DNA from: a virus
Direction: 5' to 3' (one strand)
DNA: 64,000 bases
Virus record (IMG/VR): IMGVR_UViG_3300034062_002410
Coordinates: 21,293 to 85,292 of that record
A program made the position numbers and the translations under genes. Positions 28,637-37,226 of the stretch are shown here, one piece after another (position 1 is the first letter of the stretch; each line of letters starts with the position of its first letter). The notes beneath the pieces are model-generated. The model had not been told where the DNA came from. It made no database searches and saw only the letters and a program-made list of their open reading frames with translations.

Positions 28637-29381
28637 AATTTTCAGTTAGTTTATTGAATGGTATAATGTAATCCCACATATAAGGAATCTTGAATACATT
28701 ATCATCCCACTCTGTAACATTAGAAATAATGTTTGTGACAAAACCTGTAATATGAGTAGCAATCATAGCTGCACCATGAGATACTTGTTTCATTGTACAC
28801 ATTAAATCTTCAACATCTGAATCTGCAAATAAATGATTATCAATATAATCCATATGAAACTGTTGATTATCACCAGGAATACAATAAATTCTCATTTGTT
28901 CCATCAATAATCTACCATCTACAAACCAAATTTTATCTGGAGTTACAGAAGAATATTCATTGTTACAAACAGCAAGAAACTTTTCAAATAATAATTTTCT
29001 AGCTTCCATATTGTCAAATGCAGAAATAATTATGATTGGAGATTCTCTACTTGCATAACCTCCTCTGGTATTAATCAAATTATATAGATTAGTTTCTTGA
29101 ACAAGTTTCTCATTTCTATATGTAAATGAATAATCATTATCGTTAAATAAAGCAATAGTATTATGCAAAGCAATAACTTTAGATTCACCTATATCCTGAT
29201 GTAAAAACATTTGTCCACCAAGATTATGTTCTTCTACTAAGTCATAATCTACACTTAATACATTAAAACCTGCTCTTGTTAAAAAGAAACTTGTCCAAGA
29301 ACCTATACCACCTGCACCAAATACTAATATTCTTGCTGGCTTGTTATACCACAATGCATCTTTGAACCTATCTTTACTCAT
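28623..29381 (-). CDS. E1/ThiF-like adenylating enzyme, 252 aa
   Basis: This is a Rossmann-fold adenylation domain of the ThiF/MoeB/E1 superfamily, which activates the C-terminus of ubiquitin-like proteins with ATP. The glycine loop FGAGGIGS (21-28), the acidic end of strand 2 (VDYD, 44-47), QDIGESK ending in K68, and DNMEAR (123-128) are all present, and C195 in DLMCTMKQ sits where PRTRC-type ThiF proteins carry a conserved Cys. The usual N-x-x-R-Q ATP-contact element reads HNLGGQ, so its Arg is missing. It starts one base from the JAMM gene stop. Members of this family occur in bacterial ubiquitin-like operons; activity here is inferred. Confidence 0.85.
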   Translation of the reverse strand: MSKDRFKDALWYNKPARILVFGAGGIGSWTSFFLTRAGFNVLSVDYDLVEEHNLGGQMFLHQDIGESKVIALHNTIALFNDNDYSFTYRNEKLVQETNLYNLINTRGGYASRESPIIIISAFDNMEARKLLFEKFLAVCNNEYSSVTPDKIWFVDGRLLMEQMRIYCIPGDNQQFHMDYIDNHLFADSDVEDLMCTMKQVSHGAAMIATHITGFVTNIISNVTEWDDNVFKIPYMWDYIIPFNKLTENYEAR

Positions 29382-29382
29382 A

Positions 29383-30447
29383 TTACAATGTGTTTTCTTC
29401 TGTTAACAATTCTATCAATTCACTCAACACAACAAATTCATCAGCACTAAATATTAACTCCTCAATAAACTCTTCCCAAGTATCATCTAATTCAGATTTA
29501 AGAATAAATGGTTTTCCATAATACTCACCCATCCATTTCTTAAAATTAGATTTTATAGAAGCAGCATAATCATGTAGATTAAAATCTTGAAATTGAGTTA
29601 CTGAATTTTCTAAATCTTCTAATGCTTGTTCTAAATTATCATTTGGAACATCCATACCTAATCTTAGAATTTTACAAAACAATGGTTCTGATGCATTAAA
29701 CAAACTAACTCCTTCAGAAGGCATTGCACTTGTATCTTGCCACCAAGTAGCTTCATCAAATAACTCTGTCTGAGTATATTTAGAATTAGATTTAGGTTTA
29801 TAAAATTCAATCTTTGGAACAGGTTTAGGCTTGTTAATAGCTGTAAACTGATTTAAGAATGTTTCATCTACATTCCAAGTAGTTTCAGGTAGAACTATTT
29901 TACAATTATAATTACCTACATATTCATCTTCTTCTGTTGATGATAATGTAGTTATAGAATTATCAATATTTTGAAACTCAAATGTTGTAGGTGTAACTGT
30001 TTTAATTCTAAATGCAATCTTTGCAGAAAACTCATGTCTATTATTTACAATAATACTTAGATAAGGCTTAATGTGTTCAGAGTTTTCTACAACTTCATCT
30101 GTATCTGTACCTGAAAAGAATGTTTTCATGTTGTGATGTGAATGAAGATGTCCTATCTTTAAATGAAAATAATCTTTTTCCATCATATAAGATAATACTC
30201 TTTGGTCAAAAGAATACTCAGTAAATCCTGCACTACCTTTATCTAATGGAATCATATCCTCCACTTTAATATAGACAGTTTCAGGTTTTGCAAGGTCACC
30301 TTCAATTGAATAAAATGTACAACCACTCCATTCTACTTCATTGATGTAAGAACATAAGTATTGTATCTTTTCCCAAACTAAATGGGATAATTTTACAGGA
30401 ATTATGTACTCAAAATCATACAGTTTCAACTTTTTTATATTTTTCAT
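29383..30447 (-). CDS. JAMM/MPN (JAB) metallopeptidase, 354 aa
   Basis: The full JAMM zinc site is visible: E39 in NEVEWSG, then H102-S-H104 with seven residues to S112 and D115 (FSGTD). This is the HxHx7Sx2D signature of deubiquitinase-like isopeptidases. A C-terminal acidic extension of about 200 residues has no recognised domain. It overlaps the E2-like gene by 32 bases and is followed directly by the E1-like gene. It would be expected to trim or remove the ubiquitin-like protein encoded at 31,698-32,345. Confidence 0.88.
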   Translation of the reverse strand: MKNIKKLKLYDFEYIIPVKLSHLVWEKIQYLCSYINEVEWSGCTFYSIEGDLAKPETVYIKVEDMIPLDKGSAGFTEYSFDQRVLSYMMEKDYFHLKIGHLHSHHNMKTFFSGTDTDEVVENSEHIKPYLSIIVNNRHEFSAKIAFRIKTVTPTTFEFQNIDNSITTLSSTEEDEYVGNYNCKIVLPETTWNVDETFLNQFTAINKPKPVPKIEFYKPKSNSKYTQTELFDEATWWQDTSAMPSEGVSLFNASEPLFCKILRLGMDVPNDNLEQALEDLENSVTQFQDFNLHDYAASIKSNFKKWMGEYYGKPFILKSELDDTWEEFIEELIFSADEFVVLSELIELLTEENTL

Positions 30448-31639
30448 TTGCTAAATAATTTAGAATTTTATTATAATAATGATTTTCATTCAACTTGTTA
30501 TAAATATAACAAAGTGCTGGTTTAGTAATTTTAACTTCAAAGTTATCAGTTAATGATGCATTAGTTAATATTACAGGTCTTCTAGTTTTTTTAAATAAAA
30601 CATACTTACCTTCAATTTTATATTTCAAATCTACTGAACCAAGTTTGTTTACTACTTCTCCATTAGAATAGATAATAAAACTAAATGGATAACTTGAAAA
30701 AGAAAAACCAGCTGAAATAAGTAACCCAACTAAAATCTTTTCAAAATAATCATCTTTAAATACTAATTCATTATTAATTAAGAAAATAGCATTCTCTTTA
30801 ACTAGTCCATCTATTAATAAATAAAGATACTTATTGTCAAAACTCCTAGTAATGTACTTAGTCAAATTAAACAATTCAATTACTGATGATTTAACTACTG
30901 TATTATCTGTAAGATATGACATTTTGATATATGGACCACCCTCTAATGACTCATACTGCAAATATGCTTTAAGATTGAGAAGAAATAAGTTAAATACATT
31001 TGGTATTTCTTCTTTATTCTTATTCAATATTTGTTCATATAACATCATCATTGACATAGTAATATCAGTACCTGAACCTAAACAAAAATTAGTAAAACCA
31101 ACTGTAGCAGAAGAAGGTAAATGAGAATGACTATAATTCTTTTCAAGTTGTAATTCTGTAAAACTACCTCTCCTACCTAATAATCCTTTGTTATGTATAT
31201 CACCTTGTTGAGTAATATGAAATTGTACATACATATCTGTTATGTGAATAGACCTATTAAGTTTATTAGTAACTTTTAATTCAGGATAATGTATTACAAC
31301 AGTTAATCTAGGATAATAATGCATTATTTCAAAGTATAAATCACCATTATATGTAGTATTTATATATTCAAAATAGTTAAATGGAATTTTAGCATTAGTT
31401 TGATGATTTAAAATTCCAAAAGTATCAGATAATGCATGTACATTACAATCATAAGATAAATATATATCATAATCATATCCTTGTTTGTCTAACTCAGTTT
31501 TAATGATATTGTAAAACCAAAATATGCTTGATAAATTTTTATTTAATGTTTTGTAATACAGCAAGTTATTGATTCTGTTTAAATCTACATTACGTTTTTG
31601 ATTATTTTGATTATAAAACAATGATGCTATTCCTAACAT
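30416..31639 (-). CDS. Candidate E2-like protein of the Ub-like cluster, 407 aa
   Basis: No catalytic family is certain. The segment YSHSHLPSS (H171, H173) followed by NFCLGSGTD (C186) resembles the HxH-then-Cys-Leu-Gly arrangement of prokaryotic E2-fold proteins found with E1 and JAB genes. The location, between the ubiquitin-like protein and the JAMM/E1 pair, is what such an E2 would show. The flanks are beta-rich and hydrophobic. It could instead be an unrelated phage protein; the E2 call rests on motif and context. Confidence 0.5.
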   Translation of the reverse strand: MLGIASLFYNQNNQKRNVDLNRINNLLYYKTLNKNLSSIFWFYNIIKTELDKQGYDYDIYLSYDCNVHALSDTFGILNHQTNAKIPFNYFEYINTTYNGDLYFEIMHYYPRLTVVIHYPELKVTNKLNRSIHITDMYVQFHITQQGDIHNKGLLGRRGSFTELQLEKNYSHSHLPSSATVGFTNFCLGSGTDITMSMMMLYEQILNKNKEEIPNVFNLFLLNLKAYLQYESLEGGPYIKMSYLTDNTVVKSSVIELFNLTKYITRSFDNKYLYLLIDGLVKENAIFLINNELVFKDDYFEKILVGLLISAGFSFSSYPFSFIIYSNGEVVNKLGSVDLKYKIEGKYVLFKKTRRPVILTNASLTDNFEVKITKPALCYIYNKLNENHYYNKILNYLANEKYKKVETV

Positions 31640-31654
31640 ATAGATATAAATTAA

Positions 31655-31683
31655 AAAGAGCCTGATTGTTAGTCAGGCTCTTT
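31655..31683 (-). terminator. Terminator after the ubiquitin-like gene
   Basis: A perfect 11-bp stem AAAGAGCCTGA / TCAGGCTCTTT is followed by T residues on the minus strand. It sits between the ubiquitin-like gene and the E2-like gene, so the modifier should be made in excess over its enzymes. Confidence 0.88.
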
Positions 31684-31697
31684 AGTTAGAAAATAAT

Positions 31698-32345
31698 TTA
31701 AATCTTTCCTTTCATCTTACTAATCCACTCATTTTCTGCATCTGTAAGTAAATCTGACTTTGTATTCATAGACTCACAAATAGTAGCAGCAGATACATGA
31801 CCATTAATAAGGTCAAATGCAAGTTCAAAATCATCTTTTCTTGCTTTATACTCATTACTAAAACGTAATGTATTTATAGCAGATTCTAAAAGGTGAGATT
31901 CATCTTCTTCATCCTCATTGTCATAATTATCTTCAACATACTCTTCTTCATAATCATCATCTTCACTTTCATTTTTCCAAGATAACAAAAGAGCTTCTAA
32001 CTCATCTTTAGATTTGTTAGTGTAGTTTTTGTTACCTGCATTAAAATGCTCGTGTGCAGCTTTTTTGTCATCTTCAAATGCTTGTTTGATTTGTAGTCTT
32101 ATCTCACTATAAGATAATCCACCACTCTTAGTTTTCTTAGGAGCTAGCATTAGTACAAATTCGCCATCAGGAAGAACAGCTTCATCTAACTCTAAGTTAG
32201 AATTGTTTTTGTTCTCTACTGCTGTCATATCAGATACTGAATAACCTTTATTAGTCAATTCATTTTTAAGTTGACCCCAGTTAGTTGCATTAGAGTCTAC
32301 TACTGCGATACCTGTTGCAGTAGAATAAATTTTAATTTTTCTCAT
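31698..32345 (-). CDS. Ubiquitin-like protein with internal Gly-Gly and acidic tail, 215 aa
   Basis: Residues 1-76 fit the prokaryotic ubiquitin-like family seen in PRTRC-type systems: a first beta hairpin (RKIKIYSTATGIAVV), a helix (NWGQLKNELTNKG), then AVLPDGEFVLMLAPKKTKSG. Gly75-Gly76 fall exactly where mature ubiquitin ends. A 139-residue tail follows, with a strongly acidic patch (DDDYEEEYVEDNYDNEDEED). The JAMM peptidase encoded nearby could cut after Gly76 to expose a conjugatable end, or the protein may act uncut. The fold assignment is by pattern; processing is inference. Confidence 0.75.
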   Translation of the reverse strand: MRKIKIYSTATGIAVVDSNATNWGQLKNELTNKGYSVSDMTAVENKNNSNLELDEAVLPDGEFVLMLAPKKTKSGGLSYSEIRLQIKQAFEDDKKAAHEHFNAGNKNYTNKSKDELEALLLSWKNESEDDDYEEEYVEDNYDNEDEEDESHLLESAINTLRFSNEYKARKDDFELAFDLINGHVSAATICESMNTKSDLLTDAENEWISKMKGKI

Positions 32346-32357
32346 TGTCTTAATAGT

Positions 32358-33332
32358 TTAAAATAAAAAATTGATTAATTCTTGTTTTTTTCCTGCTTTA
32401 ATAATGTCTGCAGGATCTTTTTCATCAAATGGTAATACTACACTTATAGCTTTAGAACTATAATGATTGTTAATATATTTTACTACTTTGTTAGATGCAG
32501 GTATACCAGCTTTATCATTGTCAAATAATACTATTACTTGATTAAATACTGAAATATACATTGATAATATTGATATATCAGGTAACATACCTTCATTTTG
32601 AAAATATATAGCATCTTTACCAAGATTAGTTAACACTCTCCAATCTTTATAACTCTTAGTTATATATAATGTATCACCTACAAATGGAAGATTCTTTGTA
32701 CCACCAATAGTATTTTTAGTAGTATTAGTTATCCATTTATATTCTTTAGATTTTGGCTTACATATTTTAATACCTTCACTTTTATATGAAATAGTGTAGG
32801 TAGTTTCTTGTGGAAAAGGTGTAAATATGTTTCCATTAACTTTAAACCATTTGGTAGCAAATATATTATCTGCTATAAGTTGGGAACTTGTTATCTCATA
32901 TTGTGACCAATATGTTTTATGATAATCATCAAATGGCTTAGGACAAAACTCTAACAATTTAGATGAAGATGTGGTAGATACAATGGATTGTGATTGTGAT
33001 TTATAATCTACATATTCTGATTTACCTTTAAATGAATTGTTATCCATTATATAAGTTATAGCATCTTTTAATGATAAGTTATAATACTCTTGTATTATAC
33101 CAATAGCATCTAAATTTACTACACCATAAGTACTTGCAAAATCAGTAAAATATAATTTACCATTTCTCCATTGTATCCAACATCCAGGGCTATCATCAAT
33201 TCTAAAAGGACTTTTTATATATACATTAGTTTCAAATTGACCAAAAACATGATTAAATATTTGTTCTTGGTTAATGTATTTAAATACATCTTCTATTGAT
33301 GAAAATGTAAAATCATCTTGATAGCCATACAT
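32358..33332 (-). CDS. DnaG-like primase, 324 aa
   Basis: The N-terminal IKSPFRIDDSPGCWIQW with GKLYFTDF copies the DnaG zinc-domain pattern but lacks the zinc ligands apart from one Cys. A Toprim domain follows, with NQVIVLFDNDKAG (the DxD of catalysis) and the later KDPADIIKAG. It would make RNA primers for the family B polymerase. The loss of the zinc ribbon is seen in other phage primases. It starts just downstream of the putative ssDNA-binding gene. Confidence 0.85.
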   Translation of the reverse strand: MYGYQDDFTFSSIEDVFKYINQEQIFNHVFGQFETNVYIKSPFRIDDSPGCWIQWRNGKLYFTDFASTYGVVNLDAIGIIQEYYNLSLKDAITYIMDNNSFKGKSEYVDYKSQSQSIVSTTSSSKLLEFCPKPFDDYHKTYWSQYEITSSQLIADNIFATKWFKVNGNIFTPFPQETTYTISYKSEGIKICKPKSKEYKWITNTTKNTIGGTKNLPFVGDTLYITKSYKDWRVLTNLGKDAIYFQNEGMLPDISILSMYISVFNQVIVLFDNDKAGIPASNKVVKYINNHYSSKAISVVLPFDEKDPADIIKAGKKQELINFLF

Positions 33333-33359
33333 GGGTTAATGTTTATTGGTTAAATAAAA

Positions 33360-34145
33360 CTAGTCCCAAGAACTTTGAATTGGTTCTGTTCCATCAGTAG
33401 CTTTAGCAAAATTAGAAGTCATAAACCAATCAGTTCTTGTTACTGGGTGAAGTACAAAGTTACCATTATCTTCTTTTACATAAATCAAACCTTTATTAGA
33501 ATCTACTGTTATAGTAGCATCTCCAATACTAAGATTAAATTTCTTAGCTCCACCATTAGTTACAGGATAATCTGTACCTCTAAATGTAAAAGTCATAGCT
33601 TTACCATCAATAGTGATAGGCTCATAGTTACCTTCTTCAGCAAATACAAATACTTTACCTTGTTTTACATTAGATGGGATTTCTACATACTTAGTACCAT
33701 TGTCATTCTTAGAAGTCCATTGATATTGACAAAATACATCTAAGTTAATAGAACTAAAATCAGTAGGTAATAACTTAGCAAGAGCATTACAGTAAGATTT
33801 AAAGTTAGATACTCCCAATAATCCTTGTTTTAAATCTTCTTCAGTTATAAAACATTTCATTAATTGAGAAATCTTAGCATTAAATTCATTAAATGCAGCT
33901 CTCATTTCATTACTGCGAGGGTCAGTAATTTTGTTGCCATTTTTATCAATAGCTTGAGTTACAGGAAATTGACGCCAGTTTTTAACTGCTCCTCCTGAAA
34001 ATTCAAATGCAATATCAATACATTCCTGAGCAGCACCATCTTTGCCACCATTAGGATTAAACTCAAACTTCGTCATCTTAACTCCTTGGTTAAGACCAAA
34101 ATTCATTGAACTTGATGATTTCTCATCATTTGCATATCCATACAT
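33360..34145 (-). CDS. Conserved replication-block protein, possible ssDNA-binding protein
   Basis: This protein of 261 aa has beta-rich segments in the C-terminal half (VFVFAEEGNYEPITID, AMTFTFRGTDYPV) and ends in an acidic, aromatic tail (PIQSSWD). A beta-barrel body with an acidic tip, placed next to primase, is what an SSB would look like. It starts with MYGYANDE, like the primase MYGYQDD. No OB-fold motif can be proved by eye. Confidence 0.5.
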   Translation of the reverse strand: MYGYANDEKSSSSMNFGLNQGVKMTKFEFNPNGGKDGAAQECIDIAFEFSGGAVKNWRQFPVTQAIDKNGNKITDPRSNEMRAAFNEFNAKISQLMKCFITEEDLKQGLLGVSNFKSYCNALAKLLPTDFSSINLDVFCQYQWTSKNDNGTKYVEIPSNVKQGKVFVFAEEGNYEPITIDGKAMTFTFRGTDYPVTNGGAKKFNLSIGDATITVDSNKGLIYVKEDNGNFVLHPVTRTDWFMTSNFAKATDGTEPIQSSWD

Positions 34146-34206
34146 AATTATAAGATTTACTTATTATAAAGGGTTATAAAATTACAAATTAATATTTAAA
34201 AGAAAA

Positions 34207-34229
34207 AGGGAAAAGGGTTACTTTTCCCT
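34207..34229 (-). terminator. Terminator after the HTH gene
   Basis: A perfect 9-bp stem AGGGAAAAG / CTTTTCCCT is followed by a T-run (TTTTTC) on the minus strand. Confidence 0.85.
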
Positions 34230-34237
34230 ATTATTCT

Positions 34238-34522
34238 TTATTCGAATACAGCTAATGTAGAATCTATTACTGGTGTTTCTTCTACATTTTCTACAGGATT
34301 AGTGATTTCACTAATTACCTTTTGAGTTACAATTACTTCTTGAGTAACATCATCCAACAAATCAATAGGTTGTTCTACTTTTTTAGTCTTTCTACCTTTA
34401 AGAAGTGGGTGATTAAATACAGATTTAAGTTGAGCAGTACTAAGGTTGTACTTTTCCTTAATCTGTTGTCTTGTTTGACCATTAGTTAGGTCATTGAGGA
34501 TTTCTGAAATTTTGATTTGCAT
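34238..34522 (-). CDS. Small helix-turn-helix protein, 94 aa
   Basis: Residues 5-40 (EILNDLTNGQTRQQIKEKYN, then LSTAQLKSVFNHP) match a helix-turn-helix of the sigma-region-4 or recombinase type, followed by basic GRKTKKV. The C-terminal half is acidic and unstructured. It may be a transcription regulator inside the replication block. A terminator follows it, so it can be expressed separately. Confidence 0.6.
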   Translation of the reverse strand: MQIKISEILNDLTNGQTRQQIKEKYNLSTAQLKSVFNHPLLKGRKTKKVEQPIDLLDDVTQEVIVTQKVISEITNPVENVEETPVIDSTLAVFE

Positions 34523-34550
34523 TGTTTAAAAAATTAAAATAGTTAAAAAA

Positions 34551-34637
34551 TTATTGTTTAGTTGGTTGTACACTATATACTAGTGTATATTGTTTCTTTT
34601 CAATTTTGACTCTTGGTCTTTTCTTATTCTCCTTCAT
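34551..34637 (-). CDS. Possible 28-aa basic peptide
   Basis: A short frame starts with ATG inside the end of the RecA-like ATPase gene and runs to TAA, giving a very basic peptide (MKENKKRPRVKIEKKQYTLV). It spans a 7-bp inverted repeat TACACTA / TAGTGTA at 34,569-34,587. It may be a real micro-gene or chance. Confidence 0.3.
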   Translation of the reverse strand: MKENKKRPRVKIEKKQYTLVYSVQPTKQ

Positions 34638-35328
34638 AATATTTGTTTACTTGTTTAATTACATAACCTAAGTCATTTGGAATATAGAGTGAAAACATAC
34701 CTGCTGCAGATTTAGCAGGATATCTACCATCAAAGTTTGTGACAAATTGCTTAATAGCTTTTTTATTCTTTGAATCAAAATCTTGAGTGCCATAAAGGAC
34801 AATGTCAAACTTACCCTCTAATGAAATATATTGGTCAATCATTTTGCCAACAGTTTTGGCTTTATATGAAGTACCAAAAGTATTTTGAATTTCCTCAGGA
34901 TGAGTAAGCACTATTACATTGCCTTTAAACTTCTGTATTGCTTTAAAGATTTGACCAATGAAATAGCCAATGTCAGAAAATTTATCAAAGCCACTAGTCT
35001 TGGCTTTATCCATATAATAATCTGCCATTAGATATTGAAAATCATCAATTACTAAGTTCTTAATCTCAGGTTTTTTATCATTAAGAATACCAATAAGACC
35101 TGCTATTGCCATACCATCATTAGTATCTACATAATTACCAGTAGATAAATCTTTACCTTCTATTGCTTTATAAAGTTTCTTCCAACCTCTTGATGGAAAA
35201 TCTTTACCACTTACATTTACAATAAAAGTTTCTTTAGGGTCTAAACCCTTAATTCCAAGTTCCTCACTTGGGCAGATAGCAGTACTTTTGCCGAAACCTG
35301 ATTCAGCAATTACCATAATTTTTGCCAT
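34624..35328 (-). CDS. RecA-like P-loop ATPase (AAA_24 type), 234 aa
   Basis: The Walker A AESGFGKST is at residues 8-16 and the Walker B is LVIDDFQYLM near 96. A sensor-type VIVLTHPEE near 138 completes a single RecA-like domain. Phage proteins of this type (AAA_24) act in recombination or replication. It lies between the HTH gene and the helicase genes. A role pairing with the exonuclease at 26,751 is an inference. Confidence 0.8.
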   Translation of the reverse strand: MAKIMVIAESGFGKSTAICPSEELGIKGLDPKETFIVNVSGKDFPSRGWKKLYKAIEGKDLSTGNYVDTNDGMAIAGLIGILNDKKPEIKNLVIDDFQYLMADYYMDKAKTSGFDKFSDIGYFIGQIFKAIQKFKGNVIVLTHPEEIQNTFGTSYKAKTVGKMIDQYISLEGKFDIVLYGTQDFDSKNKKAIKQFVTNFDGRYPAKSAAGMFSLYIPNDLGYVIKQVNKYYEGE

Positions 35329-35344
35329 TGTTTTGTTTTTAAAA

Positions 35345-35596
35345 TTAAGATTTGAAATAGAGTTCTCCTGGTCTTAAATAACCATTTGAGTTTTGATTTT
35401 CTACAATAGTAATCATCAGACCTCTTTTTAATCCATCAAGATAATATGGTGCATACTCATCTTGAGATTTTTCAAGTTCATTCATTACTTTAGAAGAATC
35501 TACTACTGTACATCCATAAATAGGTGTATGAGTAAATGCTATTCTGATATTAGAATCAGAAATTAAATTGCGATAATAACCTTTTGGTGCTGTCAT
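35345..35596 (-). CDS. Hypothetical protein, 83 aa
   Basis: This is a small protein with no recognised domain (NLISDSNIRIAFTHTPIYGC near the N-terminus). It is tightly packed between the helicase and the RecA-like ATPase, with two bases separating it from the helicase stop. It may be an accessory factor to one of them. Confidence 0.6.
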   Translation of the reverse strand: MTAPKGYYRNLISDSNIRIAFTHTPIYGCTVVDSSKVMNELEKSQDEYAPYYLDGLKRGLMITIVENQNSNGYLRPGELYFKS

Positions 35597-35598
35597 AA

Positions 35599-36693
35599 TT
35601 AAATTGATTTAAAATGTTTAATATTACCATACATTTGTACTCCCAAATGCATTGGACACTCAGTATCACGAGATTCTACTAAGTGTATTGACCTATAATT
35701 TGGATATTCATGTAATGGATAACCAAAATGAACTGATAATCCATATTTCTCATCAGTAGGATTAAAAAGAGTTAGTAGGTAATCACATTCTTCTGATAAA
35801 TTACCTGAATCTTTTACATCCTCACCTGTAGGATATATGTACTCACCATTGAATTTTAATCTTTCTATATTAGATATAGACCTGTTTAGATGCACAATAT
35901 GTACAAATGTAAAATGACAGAAGTTTCTGAGTTCTACTGTGTATTCTATCCATTTGTCCATATTCTCTTTCATACTGTAACCTCTTTCTCTCTTGAGTTT
36001 ACGAATGTGGTCAGTAATGATAATAGTTCTCTTTTGCTTATTAGCAATGTTGTAACCTATCAATCTTTTCTTAGTAACTTTCTTACCTTCTTCTGTAGTT
36101 TCATAATCTTGATATACAAACTCACCATTCTTTTTAGCATAAGCAAGAATAGTATTTCTCATACCAGTAGGATTATCTCTGTCTTCTAAGAATTGTATTA
36201 TGCCTTCTTTTATCTGATGACCTCTATAGTCATATTCACCAAAGAATGGAATTATCCTATTGGTGTATATATCTTGGAGGATAGTTTTATGTTCATCAGA
36301 TAATGGAATGATATTACCTTCTCTGTCTTGTAATTTACCTAACAGATATCTACTTGACAAAGGATACTCTTCATCATTATGATAAATAGATTTTATACCA
36401 TAGTCATGATAAAAGAAGAATGATGCAAAGTCAAATTCTTTTTTGACTCTATCAATCTCATAAGAAAAATAGATTACAGTAATAGGAATGTTTTCTTTAA
36501 TACAATGTAATATAGGATGAATAACAAAACCAAAGTCTACTAATGTAGATTTACCAACTTTTGGACCAGCAGCTACACCATAAATAGCTTTCTTTTGAAC
36601 ACCATCTATTGCTCTATCCAATGGTGGTAAACCTGTTGGTAATCCTTTATTTTCTCCTTCCTGACCCTGCTTTAATGCCTCAAGGAAATTCAT
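35599..36693 (-). CDS. DnaB-like replicative helicase, 364 aa
   Basis: GLPPLDRAIDGVQKKAIYGV leads into Walker A GPKVGKST (43-50). A later TIIITDHIRKLKRERG and VHIVHLNRSI correspond to Walker B and the sensor His motif of DnaB/Gp4-type RecA folds. There is no N-terminal DnaB domain, so this is the minimal crAss form. It would unwind the phage fork with the DnaG-like primase. It begins where the next gene upstream stops (one shared base). Confidence 0.82.
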   Translation of the reverse strand: MNFLEALKQGQEGENKGLPTGLPPLDRAIDGVQKKAIYGVAAGPKVGKSTLVDFGFVIHPILHCIKENIPITVIYFSYEIDRVKKEFDFASFFFYHDYGIKSIYHNDEEYPLSSRYLLGKLQDREGNIIPLSDEHKTILQDIYTNRIIPFFGEYDYRGHQIKEGIIQFLEDRDNPTGMRNTILAYAKKNGEFVYQDYETTEEGKKVTKKRLIGYNIANKQKRTIIITDHIRKLKRERGYSMKENMDKWIEYTVELRNFCHFTFVHIVHLNRSISNIERLKFNGEYIYPTGEDVKDSGNLSEECDYLLTLFNPTDEKYGLSVHFGYPLHEYPNYRSIHLVESRDTECPMHLGVQMYGNIKHFKSI

Positions 36694-37226
36694 TATTTCA
36701 TGAGTTTATTATTGGGGTCAATCTTGTTTTTAGATTTAGCTTCTAAAACTCTATCTACCCATTGTGAAAGCATAGACATTTTATAATTACCTTGCCCATC
36801 ATAAATGAATCTCTCAGCAGTTTTAACATACTGTGATTCTACATTTCTAAGATAAAGTGTAGTAGCTTCTAATACATCTTCTTTTCTAACATGAGGATTT
36901 TCAGAAAAGAATAATTTCATTCTCATTACACATGTTTTTTTAGAACCAGACCTTTCTTTGTTTTTAGATGCAAATAATTCTCTATACTGATTAACCCATT
37001 CCCATACTGAATCTACATTTTGACCATCATAGAGAGGTAAATGCCATTCTATAGTATTTGTTTTGTAATCTCTTTCAACTATTCCAAGATTATTTACAGT
37101 TCTTATAGTTTTTTCAGATATACAAGTAGATTCAATATTGTGAAATATAGATAAAAGATAAAGTACACCTTCACTTTCTACATCATGCTCTTCAAGTAGT
37201 TTAAATATTTCTTGATTAATTTTCAT
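36693..37226 (-). CDS. Hypothetical protein coupled to helicase, 177 aa
   Basis: This is a helical, moderately charged protein (EHDVESEGVLYLLSIFHNIE at the N-terminus, ERFIYDGQGNYKMSMLSQWV later). It is one base out from the helicase start. Location suggests a helicase loader or partner, but no loader motif (for example a P-loop) is visible. Confidence 0.55.
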   Translation of the reverse strand: MKINQEIFKLLEEHDVESEGVLYLLSIFHNIESTCISEKTIRTVNNLGIVERDYKTNTIEWHLPLYDGQNVDSVWEWVNQYRELFASKNKERSGSKKTCVMRMKLFFSENPHVRKEDVLEATTLYLRNVESQYVKTAERFIYDGQGNYKMSMLSQWVDRVLEAKSKNKIDPNNKLMK

